A stretch of DNA of 33,540 nt from Paenibacillus sp. N3.4. Its GTDB lineage: Bacteria; Bacillota; Bacilli; Paenibacillales; NBRC-103111. The notes under the pieces are model-generated. The model made no database searches. It saw only the letters and a program-made list of their open reading frames with translations, and was not told the DNA's origin. Shown one piece after another: positions 7,182-15,996 of this stretch (positions are counted from its first letter, which is position 1; each line of letters begins with the position of its first letter). The stretch covers positions 1 through 33,540 of the forward strand of contig NZ_VRTT01000080.1 of the NCBI RefSeq assembly GCF_008017805.1, written 5' to 3'. Made by a program: the position numbers and the translations under genes.

Positions 7182-8759
7182 ATGAATATGAATTCATTCA
7201 GCCAAGTAAATACATTTACGAACGAACGGTTTACAAATTTTGCTTTGGAAGAAAATAAACTAGCGATGAAAAGAGCGATTGATAAGCAAAAAAGCGAGTT
7301 TGGCCACGAGTATCCGCTATATATTGGCGAGGAGAAAGTGTTCACGGAGGCTCGAATTACTTCGATTAATCCGGGAAATGTGGATGAAGTGATTGGGCAC
7401 GTCAGCAAAGCGGATCAAACACTTGCCGAAAGAGCGATGACCGCAGCTCTTCAATCCTTCGATTCATGGAAGAAGTTCCCTGCTAGAGAGCGAGCCGAAT
7501 ATGTGTTGAAAGCAGCAGCCCTGCTGCGCGAGCGGAAGCATGAATTTTCAGCGCTTATGATTCTGGAGTCCGGTAAAAATTATGTGGAAGCCGATGTCGA
7601 TACCGCAGAAGCGATTGATTTTATGGAGTTCTATGCACGGGAAAGCATCCGATTAAGCGAAGTGGATGAGGCAAAGCCTTTAGTAAAAATAGCTGGAGAG
7701 GATAATCACATTTCCTACATTCCTCTTGGTGTAGGAATCGTAATTCCCCCTTGGAATTTTCCCCTAGCCATTTGTGTGGGCATGACGATTGCAGCTATAT
7801 TAGCGGGAAATACTGTGCTTTTAAAGCCAGCTTCCGCAACGCCTGTTATCGCGCATAAATTTGTCTCATTGATGGAGGAAGTAGGGCTCCCTGCCGGAGT
7901 CATCAATTTTATTCCGGGAAATGGGGCGGAAATAGGCGATTATTTAACGACTCATCCGAAAACGCGGTTCATTAGTTTCACAGGTTCTAAGGAAACGGGG
8001 CTGCGAATCAATAAGCTGGCTGCAGAGACAGCTTCAGGCCAAAGATGGATCAAGCGGGTCGTTGCAGAAATGGGTGGAAAAGATGGGATTGTGGTCGATG
8101 AAACGGCCGATCTGGATGCAGCGTCCCTAGCCATCGTGGCCTCAGCCTTCGGCTTCCAAGGGCAGAAATGTTCAGCAGGCTCGAGAGCCATTATCGTCGA
8201 ATCTGTGTATGATCAGGTGGCGGCAAAGGTGGTTGCGCTTACGGAACAGCTTCAAGTCGGTTTGCCCGAACATAATTACTCCGCAGGTCCTGTTATCGAT
8301 AAACATTCGTATGACAAGATAATGAGCTTTATGGAGATAGGCAAGAAAGAGGGCAAATTGCTTACCGGAGGAGAGAAAGCGGAAGGGAACGGGTTCTACA
8401 TTCAACCGACTGTATTCGGGGATTTAAGCAGCAAGGCGCGTCTTATGCAGGAAGAGATCTTCGGGCCTGTTTTGGCGCTTGCCAAAGCGAAGGATTGGCA
8501 AGAGGCGATTGCGATCTATAACGATACTGAATTTGGGTTGACAGGTTCATATTTTTCAACGAATGAGGAGCGTATCGCCGAGGCATTAGAAACGGTACAT
8601 TGCGGCAACTTATACATCAATCGCAAATGTACGGGTGCTTTAGTAGGCGTTCATCCATTCGGCGGCTTCAACATGTCGGGTACGGATTCCAAGGCAGGCG
8701 GATACGATTATCTGCTGCTGTTCACGCAGGCGAAGTTGACTTCACGCAAGATGTATTAA
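7182..8759 (+). CDS. pruA: L-glutamate gamma-semialdehyde (P5C) dehydrogenase
   Basis: NAD-dependent aldehyde dehydrogenase that converts the pyrroline-5-carboxylate made by the preceding enzyme to glutamate. 525 residues, close to Bacillus RocA/PutC. Visible hallmarks are the cofactor-side motif PWNFPLAI, GNTVLLKPASATPV, the Rossmann element FTGSKETGLRI, the general base in AEMGGKDGIVV (about residue 293) and the catalytic cysteine in GFQGQKCSAGSR (about residue 329). The C-terminal PFGGFNMSGTDSKAGG is the P5CDH-type ending. GGAGG precedes two in-frame ATG codons (7182 and 7188); the second has the better spacing, so the protein may be two residues shorter. Confidence 0.95.
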   Translation: MNMNSFSQVNTFTNERFTNFALEENKLAMKRAIDKQKSEFGHEYPLYIGEEKVFTEARITSINPGNVDEVIGHVSKADQTLAERAMTAALQSFDSWKKFPARERAEYVLKAAALLRERKHEFSALMILESGKNYVEADVDTAEAIDFMEFYARESIRLSEVDEAKPLVKIAGEDNHISYIPLGVGIVIPPWNFPLAICVGMTIAAILAGNTVLLKPASATPVIAHKFVSLMEEVGLPAGVINFIPGNGAEIGDYLTTHPKTRFISFTGSKETGLRINKLAAETASGQRWIKRVVAEMGGKDGIVVDETADLDAASLAIVASAFGFQGQKCSAGSRAIIVESVYDQVAAKVVALTEQLQVGLPEHNYSAGPVIDKHSYDKIMSFMEIGKKEGKLLTGGEKAEGNGFYIQPTVFGDLSSKARLMQEEIFGPVLALAKAKDWQEAIAIYNDTEFGLTGSYFSTNEERIAEALETVHCGNLYINRKCTGALVGVHPFGGFNMSGTDSKAGGYDYLLLFTQAKLTSRKMY

Positions 8760-8834
8760 CTCCCGAACACTTGCTCCTTCCCAACGGATTTGAGATAATG
8801 CTTCTATGAATTATAGAAGAATGGGAGTGACATT

Positions 8835-9914
8835 GTGGAATCGAACAAGAAGACATATGCTTTTATTGGTTCTTATGCAGATTCAAGTAATCCGGGGGTA
8901 TACACCTGCCAGTATGACGTAGAAAATGGTCGCTTGGAACTTTCTTCACAAGTGGATGGCTTGCAGAATCCAACCTTTTTGACTGTGGATGCGACAAATG
9001 GGAGACTCTATGCACTAACAGAGGGTATGGACACGAATCAACAGCGCTGTGGGGCGGCAAGCGCCTATCAGGTAAATCCAGCTAATGGGGAATTAACTTT
9101 TCTTAATAACGAAATTACGCTGCCGGCAACAACTTGCCATATTCAATTAGACCAATCGAATCAGGTGGTCATGGTTGCAAGTTACCATGGTGGGATGGTT
9201 GGCTTATCCCCTGTGCTGGAAGATGGGAAAATAGGCGCTACCGCTGATATTCAGCAGCATGAAGGTGCCAGTATCCTATCCGTGCAGGATAGACCGCGTG
9301 CGCATTCTGTTTTCTTGGGTCGTGAGAATCGCTACGTTGGGGCTTGTGACTTAGGTTTGGACATCATTAAGCTGTATAAGCTTGATATAACTGCTAAGAA
9401 GCTGATTCCGCATCGTGACGTGCACGTAGCCCCAGGATCAGGTCCGCGGCATTTTGTTTTCCATCCGTCCTACGCTTTCGGTTATGTGATTAATGAGCTT
9501 GGCTCGACGGTAACAGCGTTCAGCTACGACGAGGATTTTGGAGAATTGACGGAAATTCAGACAATATCTACCCTTCCCGATTTTTTTGAAGGTGAGAATG
9601 CTTGCGCGGATATACATGTTTCGCCGGATGGCAATTATCTGTACGGATCTAACCGCGGTCATGAGAGCATTGTCGTGTACGCCATAGATCCTACTTCCGG
9701 CATGTTAACGGTTGTCGAATATGCCCCAACGCTTGGCAAGCATCCGCGTAATTTTGCTATTTCGCCAGATGGACGGTTTGTTTTCGTTGCGAATAAAGAT
9801 ACAGATAACATTGTCTCCTTCTCCAGAGACGCCCTTACGGGCAAGCTTATTCCTACCGGAAGTGAACTAACGCTGTCTAAACCGGTTTGCATCAAATTCG
9901 CTGAAGTGCAATGA
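8835..9914 (+). CDS. lactonase family (6-phosphogluconolactonase-like beta-propeller)
   Basis: Cytosolic seven-bladed beta-propeller of 359 residues, the length of YkgB/Pgl-type enzymes that hydrolyse 6-phosphogluconolactone. Blade-like repeats of the form hSPDGxxhYxxNR are visible (HVSPDGNYLYGSNRGHESI, AISPDGRFVFVANKDTDNI). The family's PRHFVFHPS segment is near residue 203. Translation appears to start at GTG 8835 with GGGAG upstream. The stop overlaps the following gene by four bases (ATGA), so the two are translationally coupled. Members of this family also act on other lactones, so the exact substrate is inferred. Confidence 0.85.
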   Translation: MESNKKTYAFIGSYADSSNPGVYTCQYDVENGRLELSSQVDGLQNPTFLTVDATNGRLYALTEGMDTNQQRCGAASAYQVNPANGELTFLNNEITLPATTCHIQLDQSNQVVMVASYHGGMVGLSPVLEDGKIGATADIQQHEGASILSVQDRPRAHSVFLGRENRYVGACDLGLDIIKLYKLDITAKKLIPHRDVHVAPGSGPRHFVFHPSYAFGYVINELGSTVTAFSYDEDFGELTEIQTISTLPDFFEGENACADIHVSPDGNYLYGSNRGHESIVVYAIDPTSGMLTVVEYAPTLGKHPRNFAISPDGRFVFVANKDTDNIVSFSRDALTGKLIPTGSELTLSKPVCIKFAEVQ

Positions 9915-10228
9915 CCCCATTTACGGAGCGTGTCATTCAGATTATTCGATCAATCCCCGAGGGGAAAGTCATGACGTATGGTCAAATCGCCCAAGCTGCC
10001 GGCAGTCCCAGGGGAGCAAGGCAAGTCGTGCGCATTTTGCACGCCATGAGCCAAAAATATCAGCTTCCGTGGCACAGAGTGATTAATGCCAAAGGTCAAA
10101 TTGCGATTATGGACGATGAAGGCTTTGAACTGCAATGCTTTCTGCTGCAAGCTGAGGGCGTGACAATAACAGACCGGAGATACGTCTCGCTGGAACATTA
10201 TCTGTATCAATGGGAAGATTGCTTATAG
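9911..10228 (+). CDS. alkyltransferase-like (ATL) DNA repair protein
   Basis: 105 residues corresponding to the DNA-binding domain of O6-alkylguanine-DNA alkyltransferase. The helix GKVMTYGQIAQAAGSPRGARQVVRIL is the DNA-binding part. In the active-site motif the methyl-accepting cysteine of PCHR is replaced by tryptophan (LPWHRVIN, about residues 52-59), the hallmark of ATL proteins. ATL proteins bind O6-alkylguanine without repairing it and recruit nucleotide excision repair. The start ATG overlaps the lactonase stop. A terminator follows at 10252, making this the end of a two-gene unit. Confidence 0.9.
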   Translation: MTPFTERVIQIIRSIPEGKVMTYGQIAQAAGSPRGARQVVRILHAMSQKYQLPWHRVINAKGQIAIMDDEGFELQCFLLQAEGVTITDRRYVSLEHYLYQWEDCL

Positions 10229-10251
10229 CGAAAAAGGCCTTCGATGATAAC

Positions 10252-10302
10252 AAGAGTAAGCTTACCCTGTGTATATATGCACGGAGCGGGCTTGCTCTTT
10301 TT
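10252..10302 (+). terminator. terminator after the ATL gene
   Basis: AAGAGTAAGC pairs with GCTTGCTCTT (one G-U pair) across a long loop and is followed by five T residues. Confidence 0.6.
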
Positions 10303-10343
10303 GTTAGGTAGGGGTTACCTGATACGACAATGGGGTGGTGAAT

Positions 10344-10375
10344 AATCTCGATCGCGACAATCGGGGATTTTTTTT
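10344..10375 (+). terminator. second hairpin with long T run
   Basis: AATCTCGAT pairs imperfectly with ATCGGGGATT and is followed by eight T residues. It may back up the preceding terminator. TTGAGA-N17-TACAAA shortly downstream is a possible weak promoter for the ClpP-like gene. Confidence 0.5.
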
Positions 10376-10483
10376 CACTTCTTTTAGCCCAAAAGTTGAG
10401 AAAAGAAAAATAGGTAGTTACAAAGTTTATTAGAGAGGAATAGACTAACTGTATCAATTGGCCATACGGACAGGAGGCATGTT

Positions 10484-11014
10484 ATGAATGACAGAACCTT
10501 GTATCTTTTCGATGGCATTAATAAAAGCTCTGTAAAACCGATTGTCGAGCAAATCATAAAGATTAATCAATATGATGATGACAAAGATAAGAAAGAAAAG
10601 GACTTCAAGCGCGTGCCTATTGACCTTATTATTAACAGTAACGGCGGCAGCGTGTATGATGGACTTGGTCTGATCAATGTGATTGATAACAGCAAGACAC
10701 CCGTTCATACGTATGTTTATGGGCTTGCTGCAAGTATGAGCTTATTGATTGCTGTAAGTGGTCATAAGCGATATGCAGGCAGATTAAGTACGTTCATGTA
10801 CCATTCTGTTTCCAACCATATCGATGGACATTTGGAGCATTTGAAAAACCGCATTGATGAAACACAAAGATTGCAAAATATTTACGATCAGTATATTTTA
10901 TCGAAAACCAAGTTAGCTACTGCGGATATCCTAAGTGTTCAGGAACATCAACGAAATTGGTATATGAGCCCCGATGAAGCATTGGCGCTAGGTATTATCG
11001 ATGAAATTGTATAA
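10484..11014 (+). CDS. ClpP-like serine protease family protein
   Basis: 176-residue protein of the ClpP/crotonase fold. The oxyanion-hole motif INSNGGSV (about residues 48-55), the serine in LAASMSLLI (about 84-92) and the histidine in FMYHSVSN (about 106-113) are all present. The end MSPDEALALGIIDEIV matches ClpP's MSAEEAxxYGLID. At the position of the third catalytic residue, where ClpP has an aspartate in a TERDRF-like segment, this protein reads HQRNWY, so asparagine seems to replace it. A charged insert (DDDKDKKEKDFK, about residues 28-39) lies before the first conserved strand. No Clp ATPase is adjacent. GGAGG lies six bases before the ATG. It could be a protease with altered activity or a housekeeping peptidase acting alone. 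Confidence 0.8.
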   Translation: MNDRTLYLFDGINKSSVKPIVEQIIKINQYDDDKDKKEKDFKRVPIDLIINSNGGSVYDGLGLINVIDNSKTPVHTYVYGLAASMSLLIAVSGHKRYAGRLSTFMYHSVSNHIDGHLEHLKNRIDETQRLQNIYDQYILSKTKLATADILSVQEHQRNWYMSPDEALALGIIDEIV

Positions 11015-11137
11015 GAGTAAGGAGAGAAGCCTCGGTGTTTCTCTTTTCTTTGTTTTTTCTCTTGTTTTGGTGTTTAATGATAGGAAAGAGAGAGGGCTGG
11101 CGGCTGAAGCTGCCTCCGAGAAAAGGAGATTTCTGCT

Positions 11138-11908
11138 GTGTATAAGATTGTATTTTTCGATATTGACGGTACGTTAATTAATGAGGATAAGCAAATTCCT
11201 GCCAGTACGTTGGAGGCGGTCCACCAACTGAAACAACGAGGAATTGAACCTGTTATAGCGACAGGACGAGCGCCTTATTTCATCAAACCCTTGGCCGAGC
11301 AGCTTGGCATTGATTCTTATGTTTGTATGAACGGTGGATACGCCGTTTACCGCGGAGAGCCTCTCTATAAAAGAATTATTGAGAAGAGCAGCATGGAAGC
11401 TTTGGTAGCATTGGCTGCGAAACATAAGCATTCTCTTGTATTTGAGGGAGAGCATGCCTTTTTCACAGATGCAGAGGAGCACCCTTTTGTCATAGGAGCA
11501 GTTTCTTCTTTAAAAGTGGACTTGCCTGCCTATGACCCTCATTTCTGGAAAACGAATGATATATATCAAATCTTCCTTCACTGTGAAGAAGCGGACGAGC
11601 ATCTGTATGAAGAAATGAAGTCAGACTTTAAGTTGATTCGTTGGCACCAACATGCCATTGACGTTCTGCCTGCCGGAGGCTCGAAAGCGCAAGGTATTGC
11701 CGCATTGTTAGAGCTGATCGGATTGAAGCCAGAAGATGCGGTAGCATTTGGAGACGGACTTAATGATATAGAAATGCTATCGTTTGTCGGACATGGCGTT
11801 GCGATGGGCAACAGCCATCCAGATCTGCTTCCTTATGCGGATGATGTAACGACACATGTGGATGAAGACGGTATCCGTAACGGTCTTATCAAGCTAGGAT
11901 TGCTTTAA
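11138..11908 (+). CDS. Cof-type HAD-IIB phosphatase
   Basis: 256-residue phosphohydrolase of the haloacid dehalogenase superfamily, class IIB. Motif I is FFDIDGTL (about residues 6-13), with the nucleophile and acid aspartates. Motif II is the threonine in VIATGRAPY. Motif III is the lysine in AGGSKAQGI, and motif IV is FGDGLNDIEML. Members dephosphorylate sugar phosphates, FMN and pyridoxal phosphate, so the substrate is not predictable. GTG 11138 is chosen because AAAGGAGAT lies eight bases upstream. The glutamate racemase gene begins 46 bases downstream on the same strand. Confidence 0.88.
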   Translation: MYKIVFFDIDGTLINEDKQIPASTLEAVHQLKQRGIEPVIATGRAPYFIKPLAEQLGIDSYVCMNGGYAVYRGEPLYKRIIEKSSMEALVALAAKHKHSLVFEGEHAFFTDAEEHPFVIGAVSSLKVDLPAYDPHFWKTNDIYQIFLHCEEADEHLYEEMKSDFKLIRWHQHAIDVLPAGGSKAQGIAALLELIGLKPEDAVAFGDGLNDIEMLSFVGHGVAMGNSHPDLLPYADDVTTHVDEDGIRNGLIKLGLL

Positions 11909-11954
11909 TTACTTATTGGATAGAAAATGAAAAGTCATGAACAGGGTGAACACA

Positions 11955-12727
11955 ATGAAAATAGCTTTTTTTGATTCGGGACTAGGTGGAATATCCGTTC
12001 TAAGTGAAGCCATGAAGCAACTGCCCAAAGAGGATTTTGTGTATTTCGCGGATACGCTGCATGTGCCTTATGGAACGAAATCGAAGGAAGAGGTTCTTGG
12101 ATTTGTGAAACAGTCCGTGGACCGCATCATTAAAGAAGAGGTCAAAGCTCTCGTCATCGCATGTAATACAGCCACAAGTATCGCCATTTCCGAATTGCGT
12201 AGTACCTTTGATATTCCTATTATCGGTATGGAACCTGCGGTAAAACCTGCGCTCGCGATGAACCGATCGACAGGAAAAAGAGTTTTAGTGCTAGCGACTC
12301 CGCTAACCCTGAAGCAAGCCAAGTACAAAGATCTAGTTTCACGGATAGATGATTTGGGATGGTAGATTCATTGCCGCTACCTGGATTAGTCGAATATTGT
12401 GAGCAGCTTCATATGGATGGACCGGAAATCAATAACTATTTTATGACCAAGCTCTTGCCGTTTGATCTCGAATCTTATGGGACAGTGGTACTTGGATGTA
12501 CGCATTATCCATTTTATAGAAAAGTGTTAAAAGAAATTTTTCCTAGTGATATCCAAATCGTTGATGGCAGCGTGGGTACGGTAAATCGCTTAAAGCAGTT
12601 ATTGGCGAATAAAGATCAATTGCAGGGCAGGGGAAATTCTTCTGTTAAGTTTCTCTGCTCGAATGATGATCAAACTTATTTGAAAAAGATGGAGTTGGCA
12701 TTGCAGATCATCAAGAGCAAAGGCTAA
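11955..12727 (+). CDS. murI: glutamate racemase (one-base frameshift near 12358)
   Basis: Converts L- to D-glutamate for peptidoglycan. The N-terminal part has FFDSGLGGISVL and YFADTLHVPYG, and the first catalytic cysteine in VIACNTATS (about residue 70). The C-terminal part has the second cysteine in VVLGCTHYPF. The two parts lie in different frames: the first runs to a stop at 12363-12365 after DDLGW, and the second resumes with MVDSLPLPGLVE. Restoring one base in the GGGATGG sequence at about 12358 joins them as DDLG-MVDSLP, for a total of about 257 residues, normal for MurI. I treat it as one gene because the enzyme is usually essential unless a second copy exists. ATG 11955 with an AGGGTGA upstream fits the family N-terminus better than ATG 11937. 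Confidence 0.85.
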
Positions 12728-12911
12728 CTGTGAATGATTGTAAAAAGAGTGAATAGAATAAAACAAATTGTGCCATGAGATGACATTAAATGATATGGAT
12801 AGACAACGCATTCTGATCCAACTATACTACTGAAAGAGGGTTTTGATACTGGGAACCTTAACCCTTGGTTAAAAAGTAGATATCAACTTGTATCAGGAAG
12901 TGTAAAGCTCC

Positions 12912-14654
12912 ATGAGAATCAATTCCAAAATTATTTACATCACTTTTATTATCGTTATTTTGCTTCTGGTTACGAACAATACGTCTTATTACTGGTACAC
13001 GAAATCGTTATTGACGCATGATTTATCTGAACGCATGGAATCAACAGCTAATCAAATTCGCACCTCCATAGAACAGTCAGAAGAAGGCTCCTTCTATGTG
13101 GAGGATTTAATCGGCGAAAACTTACGATCAGTTGCTTTATTTGCCAAAGGTCAATTGGACCCGGACATAAATAAGGTGACGAATGAACAGCTTGTCCACC
13201 TAGCTCAGCAGTACGGGATCGATGGGATTTCCCTGATGCAGCGAGTCGGGGATGATATTCTGATGCTCAGGTCATCTGAACCTAAAGAATTAAAAATTGC
13301 TTCGACCAAAGCATTCGGCTATTGGTTTACTGCCTTTAGCCAATTATTGGATGATCACCAGGTTACGATTCCTGAAGGACAGAAATTAACTAATTTCTGG
13401 TCAGGCATCTATGAGGTACCTGCTTCCGGTTCTAGCGATGTGAGCAAATTCGGCTATTACAATGATGGGACAAGGGATTATCTGATTTGTGTGTTTGTGA
13501 ATGCTGACAAGATTCAGAGGTTTAAACAAATTGTAGGTGCTGACACGATTGCTAAGAAAACGCTCGCATCGAATCCTGATATTATGGAAATATCAGGATT
13601 GAACGGCGTTACATTTGGCACAAATCCAATTGAATATAAGGATAGCAATGGCCTAGCCTATATTTCTGTGTATGATCGGCCTGTTTTATTTGGGACCTAT
13701 CAGATTGCAAATGTGAAGGATATCGACTACGTTACGCAAGCCATGAATTCGAAAGAACCTGTCAGTGTCGTTGAAAAGTGGGAAGGCAAGTCTATTTTGA
13801 AAACGTTTATGTACGTACCGGTGAAAGCCCAGTTATCCAAAGTACAGCGTGAAGTCCCTTATGTGATTACGATTGTATCGAATTATGAAAACATTCAACA
13901 AACACTAAATAAACAGCTTATTCAGCTTTTGCTTATTATCATTTTATTTACATTATTTAGTTGTTTATTTATGTACTTAGTTTTTCGCTATGTCTCCAGA
14001 AGCCGTGAAACCGCTGTCCAATCTACACAAGAAATGTACATTCAAAATGTGGATCTTATGTTTGCTACCATTCGCAGTCAGAGGCATGACTTTCTGAATC
14101 ATGTACAGACAATGTATGCACTGCTTTCAAAAGGGAAGAAAGAAGACCAGATGAGGTACATGAAAGAACTGATCGAAGAGATTAATGAAGTCAACGATAT
14201 CATTCGAATCGGTCACCCAGCCATCGCGGCGTTAATCCAAGCAAAGATTGCGCTTGCTATGAGAACGAAAATATCGTTTCATTATCACTTCACAGGTCTT
14301 GACAGCTTATCTCTGGGGGTCAAGTCCGTTGATATTGTAAAGATTATTGGCAATTTAATTGACAATGCGTTCGATGAAGTTAATAAATTTCCACTTCCAG
14401 AGCGTGAGGTAACGGTAGAAGGTTGGTCGGATTCAAAGTTTTTCTTTATCTCGGTCATGAATCCCGTACAAGAGGATTTCAGTCAAAACTATGAGATGAT
14501 GTTTAATATCGGGTACAGCACCAAAACAGATGGTGAGCATCAAGGGCTTGGTTTGTCCGTTGTTAAGGAAAGAATAGAACATTATAAAGGAACCATAGAG
14601 GTGTTCTCAGAGGACGGCTGCATTCGATTCCAATTATCGATTCCCATGCAATAA
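12912..14654 (+). CDS. membrane sensor histidine kinase with SpoOB-type H-box
   Basis: 580 residues. One transmembrane helix lies at about residues 7-25 and a second at about 335-362, enclosing a roughly 310-residue outside sensor region. The cytoplasmic part begins with RSQRHDFLNHVQTMYALL, the SpoOB-type phosphoacceptor helix used by CitA/DcuS and LytS-like kinases. The N-box NLIDNAFDEV and G-box GLGLSVVKERIEHYKG of the ATPase domain follow. It probably phosphorylates a response regulator, but none is adjacent: the next gene is an SDR enzyme. The ligand is unknown. A small inverted repeat (TTAACC-CTT-GGTTAA) sits about 45 bases before the start, in an untranslated region of about 180 bases. 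Confidence 0.88.
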   Translation: MRINSKIIYITFIIVILLLVTNNTSYYWYTKSLLTHDLSERMESTANQIRTSIEQSEEGSFYVEDLIGENLRSVALFAKGQLDPDINKVTNEQLVHLAQQYGIDGISLMQRVGDDILMLRSSEPKELKIASTKAFGYWFTAFSQLLDDHQVTIPEGQKLTNFWSGIYEVPASGSSDVSKFGYYNDGTRDYLICVFVNADKIQRFKQIVGADTIAKKTLASNPDIMEISGLNGVTFGTNPIEYKDSNGLAYISVYDRPVLFGTYQIANVKDIDYVTQAMNSKEPVSVVEKWEGKSILKTFMYVPVKAQLSKVQREVPYVITIVSNYENIQQTLNKQLIQLLLIIILFTLFSCLFMYLVFRYVSRSRETAVQSTQEMYIQNVDLMFATIRSQRHDFLNHVQTMYALLSKGKKEDQMRYMKELIEEINEVNDIIRIGHPAIAALIQAKIALAMRTKISFHYHFTGLDSLSLGVKSVDIVKIIGNLIDNAFDEVNKFPLPEREVTVEGWSDSKFFFISVMNPVQEDFSQNYEMMFNIGYSTKTDGEHQGLGLSVVKERIEHYKGTIEVFSEDGCIRFQLSIPMQ

Positions 14655-14669
14655 GAGGTAGAGGAGAAT

Positions 14670-15434
14670 ATGATGAACATTCACTTAGCAGGACAAACAG
14701 CGCTGATTACCGGCGCAACAGGTCAACTGGGGCGTGTCATGGCACTTACACTCGCGCGCTGCGGTGCTGATATTGTTATTCATTACATTCGCAATGAAGC
14801 TAAGGCGGTTGAATTGGCGCTGGAAATTGAGAAACTAGGCTGCCGCGCGATGATCGTCCAAGCGGACATAACCAAAGCCGATGAGATCGCGGCTATGAAA
14901 GAAAGAGCGATCACACTTACGGGAGCCGTTGATATTGTGGTCGCAAATGCGGTTGTCCAGTACGAATGGACCTCCGTACTTGAACAACCGATTGAAGATT
15001 ACATTAGTCAATTTGAGTCCTGTGTGCTGCAAAGTGTATATCTGGCGAAGACATTCGTTCCTGATATGGTCAGTCGCAAGAAAGGACGAATCATCGGCAT
15101 CAATACGGAATGTTCCATGCAGAACTTCCCAACCCAGTCGGCATATGTGGCCGGCAAAAGGGGCATGGACGGCTTATACCGCGTGCTGGCAAAAGAAGTC
15201 GGCAGCTCCCAAGTAACGGTTAATCAGGTAGCGCCAGGATGGACGATCAGTGAAAAGGATCGTGACAATCATAGCGAAATACAGGAAGCATACGATGGCC
15301 AAGTTCCGCTGAAGCGTCGTGGGACAGATCAGGAGATTGCCAATGTTGTCGCGTTCTTGGCATCTGATTTTGCTAGCTTTATTACAGGCGCATACATTCC
15401 TGTTAATGGCGGCAACGTGATGCCAGCGATATAG
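14670..15434 (+). CDS. short-chain dehydrogenase/reductase (FabG-like)
   Basis: 254-residue Rossmann-fold oxidoreductase. The cofactor motif TGATGQLGRVMA (about residues 15-26) is of the classical TGxxxGxG type. The catalytic Tyr and Lys are in SAYVAGKRG (Tyr about 158, Lys about 162). The usual NAG segment reads ANAVVQ. The C-terminus SFITGAYIPVNGG is typical of FabG-like members. Gene annotation pipelines often call these 3-oxoacyl-ACP reductases, but the true substrate cannot be told. GAGGAG precedes ATG 14670, and a second ATG follows immediately. The gene starts 15 bases after the sensor kinase stop, so it is likely in the same transcript. Confidence 0.85.
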   Translation: MMNIHLAGQTALITGATGQLGRVMALTLARCGADIVIHYIRNEAKAVELALEIEKLGCRAMIVQADITKADEIAAMKERAITLTGAVDIVVANAVVQYEWTSVLEQPIEDYISQFESCVLQSVYLAKTFVPDMVSRKKGRIIGINTECSMQNFPTQSAYVAGKRGMDGLYRVLAKEVGSSQVTVNQVAPGWTISEKDRDNHSEIQEAYDGQVPLKRRGTDQEIANVVAFLASDFASFITGAYIPVNGGNVMPAI

Positions 15435-15464
15435 AAGTGTTGGTTACACAGACGTTGAGGTCAG

Positions 15465-15698
15465 TTAAAAGGTTGGTAAATTGTCTAAGTTATTAGATGG
15501 GTCGCCATCGGCGTCTGATCTCAAGTGCATCTCATGATCTCTGCCGCGAAATAAATTCAGGTGGGCAATTTCATTATTGGCAACCATCGTTTGAGCGGTT
15601 TTATAGTCAACAACCAAACCTGACGATAGCTGCAGCTCAATAATATCACCATCTCCATTTTTTCTTACGGCAACAACTTGTTCGATTGGTTGATTCAT
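15465..15698 (-). CDS. DUF3892-like small protein
   Basis: 77-residue acidic protein with the pattern of the DUF3892 family: VAVRKNGDGDIIELQLSSG, followed by a segment ending in GRDHEMHLRSDADGDPSNNLDNLP. The family is known from Bacillales and its function is unknown. AAAGGAGGAA lies just before the ATG on the minus strand, so the start is well supported. It is convergent with the SDR gene and divergent from zur. Confidence 0.8.
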   Translation of the reverse strand: MNQPIEQVVAVRKNGDGDIIELQLSSGLVVDYKTAQTMVANNEIAHLNLFRGRDHEMHLRSDADGDPSNNLDNLPTF

Positions 15699-15753
15699 AG
15701 GTCATTCCTCCTTTTGTTTAGGATTAGAAAAAATGGGACATTTTATGCATGAA

Positions 15754-15795
15754 AAGGGTTGTACAAGAGCCATATTCGCTCTAGTACAACCCTTA
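15754..15795. terminator. hairpin between divergent genes
   Basis: AAGGGTTGTAC pairs perfectly with GTACAACCCTT, with an inner GAGC/GCTC pair. It lies between the DUF3892 gene (minus) and zur (plus), where no transcript is expected to end, and has no long T tail. The rest of 15699-15996 shows no gene. Confidence 0.5.
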
Positions 15796-15933
15796 GCTTC
15801 TTCATAGAAGCAGAACCATAGAATTGAAAGACGGCAGGCAATCCATTAAATGAAGTGAGGATGCTTTTTTTAGTGATGGAAAGAAAATTTGTCAAGTAGT
15901 GTCGTTGAATTGTTGAGAAACAGTGCATAAATC

Positions 15934-15962
15934 TTGACTAACGGATGGCGAACCTTCACTAT
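15934..15962 (+). promoter_or_regulatory. possible sigma-A promoter of zur
   Basis: TTGACT at 15934 is followed after 17 bases by CACTAT at 15957-15962, with a TATAAG just downstream at slightly long spacing. No Zur-like box overlaps it, suggesting that zur is not strongly autoregulated from here. Confidence 0.4.
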
Positions 15963-15996
15963 AAGGATATACTGTTTACCGGAAAGGAAACGACAC

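Noticed and set aside
15743..15928. 61-codon minus-strand frame between the DUF3892 gene and zur
   Set aside because: It runs through the hairpin at 15754-15795 and has no ribosome-binding site.
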